A stretch of DNA of 64,000 bases, taken from Mycobacterium sp. GA-2829 (GTDB lineage Bacteria; Actinomycetota; Actinomycetes; Mycobacteriales; Mycobacteriaceae). Positions within the stretch are counted from its first letter, which is position 1, and each line of letters begins with the position of its first letter. This document shows positions 24,793 to 32,025 of the stretch, piece by piece. Both the position numbers and the translations under genes were made by a program. The notes below the pieces were generated by a model that saw only the letters and a list, made by a program, of their open reading frames with translations, was not told where the DNA came from and searched no databases. Location of the stretch: the NCBI RefSeq assembly GCF_001499965.1, contig NZ_LQIT01000089.1, positions 124,001-188,000 of the forward strand. The letters are read 5' to 3'.

Positions 24793-25848
24793 ATGCCCAC
24801 TGAGGCAGCAGTCAAAGCGGAAGAGGCACTGATCCACGTGTTGTGGATCAACGCCGGATTGAGTTGTGACGGCGATTCTGTGGCGCTGACTGCCGCCACC
24901 CAACCGAGCATCGAGGAGATCGCGCTCGGCGCGCTCCCCGGCCTGCCGAAGATCGCCGTCCACTGGCCCCTGATCGACTTCGAATGCGGACCGAACGGGG
25001 GCGCCGACGACTTCCTCGAATGGTTCTTCAAGGCCGACAGGGGCCAACTGGAACCCTTCGTGCTGGTCGTGGAGGGTTCGATCCCGAACGAGGCGATCAA
25101 GGACGAGGGGTACTGGTGCGGCTTCGGCAACGACCCGGCCACCGGACAGCCGATGACCACCAGTGAATGGCTCGATCGACTGGCGCCCAAGGCCACCGCG
25201 ATCGTCGCGGCCGGCACCTGCGCCACCTACGGCGGCATCCACGCGATGGCGGGCAACCCCACCGGAGCCATGGGCGTCCCCGACTATCTCGGCTGGGACT
25301 GGAAGAGCAAGGCCGGCATCCCCATCGTGTGCGTGCCCGGGTGTCCCATCCATCCGGACAACATGGCGGAGACGCTGACGTATCTGCTCTACATGGCGAC
25401 CGATCAGGCGCCGATGATCCCGCTGGACGACGCGCTGCGCCCGCAGTGGCTGTTCGGCCAGTCGGTGCACGAGGGGTGCGACCGCGCCGGATACTACGAG
25501 CAGGGCGATTTCGCGACCGAGTACGGGTCACCGAAATGCATCGTGAAACTGGGCTGTTGGGGTCCGGTGGTGAAGTGCAACGTGCCCAAGCGCGGGTGGA
25601 TCAACGGCATCGGCGGCTGCCCGAACGTCGGCGGCATCTGCATCGGCTGCACCATGCCCGGTTTCCCGGACAAGTTCATGCCGTTCATGGACGAACCACC
25701 GGGCGGCAAGGTGTCCACCACCGCATCCACCCTCTACGGCTCGGTCATCCGCAGTCTGCGACACGTCACCGGGCGCACGGTCGACAAAGAACCCAAGTGG
25801 CGCCACACCGGCACCAAACTCGAGACGGGCGCCGCACGCACCTGGTAG
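24793..25848 (+). CDS. hhyS: Group 1h (actinobacterial-type) [NiFe] hydrogenase small subunit
   Basis: This electron-transfer subunit carries three iron-sulfur clusters and passes electrons from H2 oxidation to the respiratory chain. The 351-residue protein has no Tat signal peptide and no C-terminal membrane anchor. The first proximal-cluster motif is Cys25-x-x-Asp28 in L-S-C-D-G-D instead of Cys-x-x-Cys, the ligand change known from the structure of an actinobacterial-type enzyme. Further ligands lie in G-T-C-A-T-Y, P-G-C-P, H-E-G-C-D-R and a Cys-rich stretch near 255-300. The ATG is 8 bases after GGAAAG; a GTG two codons earlier is possible. Confidence 0.93.
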   Translation: MPTEAAVKAEEALIHVLWINAGLSCDGDSVALTAATQPSIEEIALGALPGLPKIAVHWPLIDFECGPNGGADDFLEWFFKADRGQLEPFVLVVEGSIPNEAIKDEGYWCGFGNDPATGQPMTTSEWLDRLAPKATAIVAAGTCATYGGIHAMAGNPTGAMGVPDYLGWDWKSKAGIPIVCVPGCPIHPDNMAETLTYLLYMATDQAPMIPLDDALRPQWLFGQSVHEGCDRAGYYEQGDFATEYGSPKCIVKLGCWGPVVKCNVPKRGWINGIGGCPNVGGICIGCTMPGFPDKFMPFMDEPPGGKVSTTASTLYGSVIRSLRHVTGRTVDKEPKWRHTGTKLETGAARTW

Positions 25849-25864
25849 GTGCACCGCCCCCGCC

Positions 25865-25893
25865 CGCCCGCATGCGTGAAACACGCACGGGCG
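25865..25893 (+). promoter_or_regulatory. Hairpin between hydrogenase subunit genes
   Basis: CGCCCG-CAT-GCGTG and CACGC-A-CGGGCG pair across an AAA loop, with a small internal bulge. It lies in the 70-base gap between the small- and large-subunit genes. The region downstream has a GAGAGAAG ribosome site. It may influence message stability or relative subunit synthesis. Confidence 0.4.
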
Positions 25894-25918
25894 CAGCACC
25901 GTACGAGAGAAGTATCCG

Positions 25919-27715
25919 ATGACCACCATCATCCCCAAGCCGTCGCACGTCTCCTCAGAACCCGGTCAGTTGGTGGAGATGGCGTGGGATCCCATCACCC
26001 GCATCGTCGGCAGCCTCGGCATCTACACCAAGGTCGACTTCGACAACCGCGAGGTCGTCGAATGCCACAGCACCTCGTCGATCTTCCGTGGCTACTCGAT
26101 CTTCATGAAGGGCAAGGACCCCCGCGACGCCCACTTCATCACCAGCCGCATCTGCGGTATCTGCGGTGACAACCACGCCACCTGCTCCTGCTACACGCAG
26201 AACATGGCCTACGGGGTGCGACCACCGCACCTGGCGGAATGGCTGGTCAACCTCGGTGAAGCCGCGGAATACATGTTCGACCACAACATCTTCCAGGAGA
26301 ATCTGGTCGGGGTGGACTACTGCGAGAAGATGGTCGCCGAGACCAATCCGTCGGTACTGGCGAAGGCCGAGAACACCCAGGCGCCGCACGCCGACATGCA
26401 CGGACACCGCACGATCGCCGACATCATGCGCGCGCTCAACCCGTTCACCGGCGAGTTCTACCGCGAGGCGCTTCAGGTCAGCCGCTGGACGCGAGAGATG
26501 TTCTGCCTCATGGAGGGCCGCCACGTCCACCCGTCGACGCTGTACCCCGGCGGTATCGGGGTGAGCGCCACCGTGCAGTTGATGACCGACTACATGACCC
26601 GGTTGATGCGCTACGTCGAGTTCATGAAGAAGGTCGTGCCGATGCACGACGACCTGTTCGACTTCTTCTACGAGGCGCTACCCGGCTACGACCAGGTCGG
26701 GTTGCGGCGCACGCTGCTCGGCTGCTGGGGCTCCTTCCAGGATCCCGAACACTGCAACTTCTCCTACCGCGACATGGAGGACTGGGGGCGCAAGATGTTC
26801 GTGACCCCGGGCGTGGTGGTGGACGGCAAGCTCGTCACCACCTCACTGGTGGACATCAACCTCGGTATCCGGATCCTGTTGGGGCACAGTTACTACGACG
26901 ACTGGACCGACCAGGAGATGTTCGTCAACACCGATCCGCTGGGTAATCCGGTCGACCGGCGCCACCCCTGGAACCAGCACACCAACCCCAAACCGCAGAA
27001 ACGCGACTTCGACGAGAACTACAGCTGGGTGATGTCACCGCGGTGGTTCGACGGTCAGGACCACCTGGCGCTCGACACCGGCGGCGGGCCGCTGGCACGG
27101 CTGTGGTCCACGGCGCTGGCCGAACTCGTCGACATCGGCTACGTGAAGTCGACCGGGCACAGCGTCCAGATCAACCTGCCCAAGACCGCGTTGAAGGGTC
27201 CGGTCGAATTCGAGTGGAAGATCCCGCGACACGGCAGCAACACCCTCGAACGAAATCGCGCCAGAACCTACTTCCAGGCCTACGCGGCGGCGTGCGCGCT
27301 GCACTTCGCGGAGAAGGCGCTCACCGAGATCCGTGCGGGCCGCACGAAGACGTGGGAGCCCTTCGAGGTGCCCGACGAGGGCATCGGCTGCGGGTTCACC
27401 GAGGCGGTGCGCGGGGTGCTCAGCCACCACATGGTGATCCGCGACGGCAAGATCGCCAACTACCACCCGTATCCGCCGACACCGTGGAACGCCAATCCCC
27501 GTGACAGCTACGGCACCCCGGGCCCGTACGAGGACGCCGTCCAGGGTCAGCCGATCTTCGAGGAGAACGACCGGGAGCACTTCAAGGGCATCGACATCAT
27601 GCGCACCGTGCGCAGTTTCGACCCGTGCCTGCCCTGCGGGGTGCACATGTACCTCGGCGGCGGGAAATCGTTGGAGCTGTTGCACTCCCCCACCCAGTCC
27701 GTCACCGGGGAGTAG
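25919..27715 (+). CDS. hhyL: Group 1h [NiFe] hydrogenase large subunit
   Basis: This subunit houses the Ni-Fe active site that splits H2. The 598-residue protein has the L1 motif R-I-C79-G-I-C82-G-D-N-H and the L2 motif D-P-C570-L-P-C573-G-V-H576, together supplying the four nickel-ligand cysteines. Twenty-two residues follow His576; in this enzyme class such a tail is removed by a dedicated protease after metal insertion, and one is encoded at 31294. The paired small subunit has the Cys-x-x-Asp signature of the trace-H2-oxidising 1h group. Confidence 0.95.
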   Translation: MTTIIPKPSHVSSEPGQLVEMAWDPITRIVGSLGIYTKVDFDNREVVECHSTSSIFRGYSIFMKGKDPRDAHFITSRICGICGDNHATCSCYTQNMAYGVRPPHLAEWLVNLGEAAEYMFDHNIFQENLVGVDYCEKMVAETNPSVLAKAENTQAPHADMHGHRTIADIMRALNPFTGEFYREALQVSRWTREMFCLMEGRHVHPSTLYPGGIGVSATVQLMTDYMTRLMRYVEFMKKVVPMHDDLFDFFYEALPGYDQVGLRRTLLGCWGSFQDPEHCNFSYRDMEDWGRKMFVTPGVVVDGKLVTTSLVDINLGIRILLGHSYYDDWTDQEMFVNTDPLGNPVDRRHPWNQHTNPKPQKRDFDENYSWVMSPRWFDGQDHLALDTGGGPLARLWSTALAELVDIGYVKSTGHSVQINLPKTALKGPVEFEWKIPRHGSNTLERNRARTYFQAYAAACALHFAEKALTEIRAGRTKTWEPFEVPDEGIGCGFTEAVRGVLSHHMVIRDGKIANYHPYPPTPWNANPRDSYGTPGPYEDAVQGQPIFEENDREHFKGIDIMRTVRSFDPCLPCGVHMYLGGGKSLELLHSPTQSVTGE

Positions 27716-27718
27716 GGC

Positions 27719-28582
27719 ATGGGCGCGTCACCGGACCGCGAGGACGCGCAGTGGGCGACTGCCGGCGAGCGCATCCAGACGCTGCTGGACGCCAGTTCGG
27801 TCGGCGGCGGCGCCGCCCGTGAGCGTGCCGAACGACTCGTCGGCGAGGTCACCGATCTCTACGGTGCGGCGCTGGCCCGGCTGCTGAGGTTGGCGCTGGA
27901 CGCCCAGCCGTCACTCGCCGAGGCCGTCGCCGCGGACCGGTTGATCGCCAGCCTGCTGCTGGTGCACGGTCTGCATCCGCACAGCGTCGAACGGCGGATC
28001 GGCGACGCGCTGGACACCGTGCGCCCCTACCTCGGGTCACACGGCGGCGACGTGCACCTGCTCGAGGTCGACGGCGCGACGGTGCGGCTCCGGTTCTCCG
28101 GGAACTGCCGTGGTTGCCCGTCGTCGGCGAAGACGCTCGAACTGGCCGTGGAGGATGCGGTCCGGGCGGCGGCCCCGGAGATCGACATGATCGAAGTCGT
28201 TGCCGCCGCGCCTGATTCGACGCTGATCCCGGCCGAATCGCTGTTCACCCGGGTGCGCGGCCCGGTCCGGTGGGTGTCGGTGCCCCCGCTCGACGAGTTG
28301 GCGCCCGGGGAGATCGGCGGCTTCGCGGTGGCGGGCACCGTGGTGCTGGCCTGTCGGCTCGGGGATGTGGTCTATGCCTACCGCGACCGGTGCCCGACGT
28401 GCACACGCTCGCTCGCAGGGGCCCGGCTCGACGGCGGGACGCTGGGCTGTCCGCGCTGCGGTGCGGAGTTCGACGTGGTCGCGGCCGGCACGGGTGTCGG
28501 GGTCTCCCAACATCTCGACCCCGTGCCGGTCCTCCAGCGCGCAGGCGTGTGGTCCATGGCGATCGCCGAGGAGGTGGCCTGA
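27719..28582 (+). CDS. NifU-like/Rieske-like fusion protein of the hydrogenase operon
   Basis: The 287-residue protein has an N-terminal helical region, a NifU C-terminal-type domain with Cys130-R-G-Cys133 (about 95-160), and a Rieske-fold-like C-terminal domain (about 183-287). In the latter the usual Cys-x-His pairs are replaced by Cys225-P-T-Cys228 and Cys244-P-R-Cys247, a four-Cys site suited to Zn, a rubredoxin iron or an all-Cys cluster. It begins 3 bases after the large-subunit stop. Roles in cluster delivery or electron relay are inference; the gene is a regular companion of 1h hydrogenases. Confidence 0.82.
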   Translation: MGASPDREDAQWATAGERIQTLLDASSVGGGAARERAERLVGEVTDLYGAALARLLRLALDAQPSLAEAVAADRLIASLLLVHGLHPHSVERRIGDALDTVRPYLGSHGGDVHLLEVDGATVRLRFSGNCRGCPSSAKTLELAVEDAVRAAAPEIDMIEVVAAAPDSTLIPAESLFTRVRGPVRWVSVPPLDELAPGEIGGFAVAGTVVLACRLGDVVYAYRDRCPTCTRSLAGARLDGGTLGCPRCGAEFDVVAAGTGVGVSQHLDPVPVLQRAGVWSMAIAEEVA

Positions 28583-29214
28583 TGACGCTGCCCGCCCACG
28601 ACGTGCTGGCGCGCATCCGCGCCGCCAGATCGGCGCCACCGCCGGCGGGCGAACGCTGCGAGATGTGCGCCGAACCGATCGCCGCCGACCACGGGCACGT
28701 GGTCGGCGTCGAGGACCGCAGGCTGATGTGCGTGTGCCGTGGGTGCTATCTGCTGTTCACCGACGCCCATGCGGCGTTGCGCTACCGTGCGGTGCCGCAA
28801 CGGTATTCCACGTTCACCGACCTGGCGATCGACCGGCGCCGGTGGGAGGCGCTGCAGATCCCCGTCGGGCTCGCGTTCTTCTTCCACAACTCGGCGCTGC
28901 AGCGCACGGTCGCGTTCTACCCCGGGCCTGCGGGCGCGACGGAGTCCGAACTCGACCTCGCGGCCTGGCAGGACGTGCGTACCGCGGACCCGCGCGTCGA
29001 CCTGCCCGCCCCGGACACCGAGGCGCTCCTGGTGCGCATGCCCACCGACGAGCGCGGCGCGACCGGCTACCTGCTGCCGATCGACGCCTGTTACGAACTC
29101 GTGGGCCGGATGCGCATGCTGTGGCGGGGTTTCGACGGCGGCGCGGAGGTGCGCGAGTACCTGGCCGGGTTCTTCGCCTCGGTCGAGGCCCGCAGCGCAG
29201 GCGTGACGCGATGA
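28582..29214 (+). CDS. DUF5947-type protein of the hydrogenase operon
   Basis: The 210-residue soluble protein has a Cys-rich N-terminal site: Cys26, Cys29, Cys50, Cys52, Cys55, with His37 and His39 between. It then has an alpha/beta domain of unknown fold. The ATG overlaps the preceding stop (TGATG) and its own stop overlaps the next start. The Cys/His site probably binds zinc or an iron-sulfur cluster (inference). No function is established; position in the operon suggests assembly or electron transfer. Confidence 0.7.
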   Translation: MTLPAHDVLARIRAARSAPPPAGERCEMCAEPIAADHGHVVGVEDRRLMCVCRGCYLLFTDAHAALRYRAVPQRYSTFTDLAIDRRRWEALQIPVGLAFFFHNSALQRTVAFYPGPAGATESELDLAAWQDVRTADPRVDLPAPDTEALLVRMPTDERGATGYLLPIDACYELVGRMRMLWRGFDGGAEVREYLAGFFASVEARSAGVTR

Positions 29215-29855
29215 CCGGCGATTTGACGTTCCGGGTGCGCGATGTGGTGGCCGAACAGTATTCGGTCACTCCGGTCCTCACCGCGCGTATCGAGATCGGC
29301 GGTGCGGGCGACGATCCCGTCCACGCGCTCGCGGTCCGCGCGCAGGTGCGCATCGACCCGCTGCGCCGCACCTACACCGACGCCGAAGCCGATGCCCTGC
29401 GCGATCTGTTCGGCCCGCGTGAGCGGTGGTCGGCCACCCAGCACACGTTCCTGTGGCAGCACGCCGCGACGGTCGTGCCCGGGTTCACCGCAACCACGAC
29501 CGTCGACCTGCCGCTGGAGTGCACCTACGACGTGGAGGTGGCGTCGGCGAAGTACCTGCACGCTCTGCGCGACGGCACGATCCCGACCCAGTTCCTGTTC
29601 AGCGGCACCGTGTTCCGCGCGGGTGCGCGGGGTCTGGCGGTCACCCAGATCCCCTGGGACCGCGAGGACCGGTACGACCTGCCCGTCGCGGTGTGGCGGG
29701 AGATGATCGCGCTGCACTATCCCGGCACCGGGTGGCTGCGGGTGCGGCACGAGACCGTCGACGCCCTGTGCGCGTACCGGTCGGCGCACGGTTGGCTGTC
29801 CTGCGACGAAGCGCTCACGGCGCTGCTGGCCGGAGCCGAACAGGGGGTGCCATGA
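29211..29855 (+). CDS. DUF6084-type protein of the hydrogenase operon
   Basis: The 214-residue protein has no transmembrane helix and few cysteines. It appears beta-rich, with repeated V-R-A-Q-V-R-I-D-P and V-D-L-P-L-E-C-T-Y-D-V-E-V patterns, which could be a beta-sandwich interaction domain. It overlaps both neighbours by 4 bases, so translation is probably coupled. I associate the family with actinobacterial 1h hydrogenase clusters; its job is unknown. Confidence 0.68.
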   Translation: MTGDLTFRVRDVVAEQYSVTPVLTARIEIGGAGDDPVHALAVRAQVRIDPLRRTYTDAEADALRDLFGPRERWSATQHTFLWQHAATVVPGFTATTTVDLPLECTYDVEVASAKYLHALRDGTIPTQFLFSGTVFRAGARGLAVTQIPWDREDRYDLPVAVWREMIALHYPGTGWLRVRHETVDALCAYRSAHGWLSCDEALTALLAGAEQGVP

Positions 29856-31183
29856 CCGCCGCATGGGATCGGGCCCGCGCCGTCGCCGACGCGGTGCTCT
29901 ACGAGGGGTACCTGCTCTACCCGTACCGGGCCACTTCGGCGAAGAACCAGGCGCGCTGGCAGTTCGGCGTGCTGAGCCCGCCCGGCGCGGCGGAGGCGGG
30001 TGTCGGGGAGGACGACACGATGTCGGCGCAACTGCTCGTCGAGCCGGCCGGCCGGGCGACGCTGTCGGTGGTGGTGCGGTTCCTGCAGTTACAGCACCGC
30101 TGCGTCGAGAAGCTCTCGGCGCGAGGCGGATTCGCCCCGGTCGACGAGCTGGTCACGACCGGCGGGTGCTGGGTGACGTGGGATGAGGCCGTCGCCGTCG
30201 AGGTCCCGGTGGACACCGTCCCGCTGGAGACCGTGACGCTGCACGCGCCGCTGGATGTCGGGTCCGGGTGCGCGGTCGAACCGGTCGGTGGCGGGCGGCT
30301 GGTGCGCACCCGGTGTGCGCTGCGCGCTGAGCTGATCGTCCACACCGAGCCCGACGGGGCGTTCATCCGGGTGACCGTGACGGTCCGCAACACCGGCCCG
30401 ACCGCGGCCGACAAGGTCGATGCGACCGCCCGTTCACTGATCGGTACGCACGTACTCGCCGAGGTCCGCGACGGCGCATTCGTCTCGCTGCTCGACCCGC
30501 CTGCGGCCGCGGCGGGCGCCGCCGCCCGGTGCACCCACCACCGGTGCTTCCCGGTGCTGGCCGGACCGCCGGGCGCCCGGGATCTGATGCTGGTGTCGCC
30601 GATCATCCTCTATGACCATCCCGAGATCGCCGAACAGAGCGACGGCCCGCTCTACGATTCGACCGAGATCGACGAGATCCTCACCCTGCGTGTGATGACC
30701 ATGACCGACGAGGAGAAGGCGCAGGCCCGCGCCACCGATCCGCGTGCCGCGGCGATCATCGACCGGTGCGACGGGATGTCGCCGGAGGCCATGCTCACCC
30801 TGCACGGGGTGCTGCGCGACCCGCACGCCGCCGATCCCCCGCTGATCCCGGAGGTCCCCGAGGGCGTCGACTGGTGGGATCCGGTGGCCGACACCGCCGT
30901 CGCACCCGACCACGATGCCGTGCTGGTCGACGGGATCCGGGTGAGCCGAGGGAGCCGGGTGCGGCTACACCCGTCGCGGCGCGCCGACGCCCAGGACCTG
31001 TTCTACGCGGGCCGGGTCGCGCGCGTCGCGTCGGTGCACGAGACCGTCGACGGTGACGCGCAGATCGGTGTCGTCCTGGAGGACGATCCCGCCGCGGACG
31101 TGCACGACGCGTACGGGCGCTACCTGTACTTCGCACCCGACGAGGTGGAACCGCTCAACGAAGGGAGCCCGTCATGGAGGTAG
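29852..31183 (+). CDS. Uncharacterised 443-residue hydrogenase-operon protein
   Basis: This large soluble protein has a beta-rich N-terminal half, a middle region with a V-T-V-T-V-R-N-T-G-P pattern like a beta-sandwich, and a C-terminal SH3-like barrel (about 355-440; R-V-S-R-G-S-R-V-R-L-H-P and Y-L-Y-F-A-P-D-E-V). The start overlaps the previous stop, and the 39-residue gene starts inside its 3' end. Its size and tight linkage suggest a scaffold or maturation factor for the hydrogenase, which is inference. I recognise no catalytic motif. Confidence 0.7.
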   Translation: MTAAWDRARAVADAVLYEGYLLYPYRATSAKNQARWQFGVLSPPGAAEAGVGEDDTMSAQLLVEPAGRATLSVVVRFLQLQHRCVEKLSARGGFAPVDELVTTGGCWVTWDEAVAVEVPVDTVPLETVTLHAPLDVGSGCAVEPVGGGRLVRTRCALRAELIVHTEPDGAFIRVTVTVRNTGPTAADKVDATARSLIGTHVLAEVRDGAFVSLLDPPAAAAGAAARCTHHRCFPVLAGPPGARDLMLVSPIILYDHPEIAEQSDGPLYDSTEIDEILTLRVMTMTDEEKAQARATDPRAAAIIDRCDGMSPEAMLTLHGVLRDPHAADPPLIPEVPEGVDWWDPVADTAVAPDHDAVLVDGIRVSRGSRVRLHPSRRADAQDLFYAGRVARVASVHETVDGDAQIGVVLEDDPAADVHDAYGRYLYFAPDEVEPLNEGSPSWR

Positions 31184-31293
31184 TCGGCTGGATCGCCGTG
31201 GTCCTCGCGGCGATGGTCGCGGTGTTCGCGGTCCTGCTGGGGGTGCGGTCGATACCGGATGCCCGGCGCTACATGAAGATACGCCGGATGTGA
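31174..31293 (+). CDS. 39-residue single-helix membrane protein (DUF6893-like)
   Basis: This tiny gene starts at an ATG eight bases after GGGAG and overlaps the 443-residue gene by 10 bases. It encodes M-E-V-V-G-W, one hydrophobic helix of about 20 residues, then a basic tail containing R-R-Y-M-K-I-R-R-M. The stop is immediately followed by the GTG of the protease gene. The basic end is probably cytoplasmic. A role in tethering the soluble hydrogenase to the membrane is plausible but unproven. Confidence 0.72.
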   Translation: MEVVGWIAVVLAAMVAVFAVLLGVRSIPDARRYMKIRRM

Positions 31294-31767
31294 GTGGGTG
31301 ACCCCACGTCCCGCACCCTGATCGCCGGCATCGGCAACATCTTCCTCGGCGACGACGGATTCGGTCCCGAGGTGATCCGCCACGTCGCACCCGTGGTCGT
31401 CGACCCGCGGATCCGGGTGGTCGACTACGGGATCCGCGGTATGCACCTGGCCTACGATCTGCTCGACGGGTGGGATCTGCTGGTGCTGGTCGACGCCGTC
31501 CCCAACCGCGGCGCCCCGGGCACCCTGCACGTCTTCGAGGCGGACACCGGAACCGTCGGCGGCACAACTGGTGTCGACGCCCACGCGATGGATCCGGGCG
31601 CGGTGTTCGCGAGCCTGGCCACTCTCGGCGGCCGCCCGCCCCGCACGCTGGTGATCGGATGCGAGGTGGCCGATGTGACCGAGGGCATCGGGCTGAGCGA
31701 CCCGGTCGCCGCCGCGGTGCCCGATGCGGTGTGGGCGGTCGCGACGGTCGTGGCGGAGACCGGGTGA
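31294..31767 (+). CDS. Hydrogenase maturation protease (HyaD/HybD family)
   Basis: This endopeptidase is expected to trim the C-terminal tail of the hydrogenase large subunit after nickel insertion. The 157-residue protein has G-I-G-N-I-F-L-G-D-D-G-F-G at the N-terminus (Asp replaces the common metal-binding Glu), the central D-L-L-V-L-V-D-A-V strand, and a His in V-D-A-H-A-M-D-P. The start is the GTG directly abutting the preceding stop. Confidence 0.9.
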   Translation: MGDPTSRTLIAGIGNIFLGDDGFGPEVIRHVAPVVVDPRIRVVDYGIRGMHLAYDLLDGWDLLVLVDAVPNRGAPGTLHVFEADTGTVGGTTGVDAHAMDPGAVFASLATLGGRPPRTLVIGCEVADVTEGIGLSDPVAAAVPDAVWAVATVVAETG

Positions 31768-31770
31768 GCC

Positions 31771-32025
31771 ATGTGCCTCGGGATCCCCGGCCGGGTGGTG
31801 CGGATGGTCGACGGTTACGGCGATCAGCTCGCGCTGGTCGACGTCGCCGGTGAGCATCGCCGGGTCAACGTCGGCATGTTGCCCGACGAGACGTTCCGCC
31901 CCGGCGACTGGGTGATCATCCACATGGGGTTCGTGGTCGAGAAGACCGATGCGGCCGGCGCCGCCGCCGCGATGGCGGGTCTGGAACTCATGGGGCGCGG
32001 AGCGGTGACGGAGGACGGGCCGTGA
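31771..32025 (+). CDS. hypC: HypC-family chaperone (first copy)
   Basis: HypC carries the Fe(CN)2CO unit with HypD and delivers it to the large subunit. The 84-residue protein starts M-C-L-G-I-P-G-R-V, with the essential Cys2, and has the beta-barrel core ending H-M-G-F-V-V-E-K. It differs clearly from the second HypC at 34307, so one may serve HypD and the other the large subunit. Its stop overlaps the hypF start. Confidence 0.9.
   Translation: MCLGIPGRVVRMVDGYGDQLALVDVAGEHRRVNVGMLPDETFRPGDWVIIHMGFVVEKTDAAGAAAAMAGLELMGRGAVTEDGP

Noticed and set aside
24793..27715. Assignment of the hydrogenase to group 2a (Huc type)
   Set aside because: The small subunit has Cys-x-x-Asp at the proximal cluster and the operon carries the NifU/Rieske-like, DUF5947- and DUF6084-type companions, which I associate with group 1h. 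A phylogeny would settle it.
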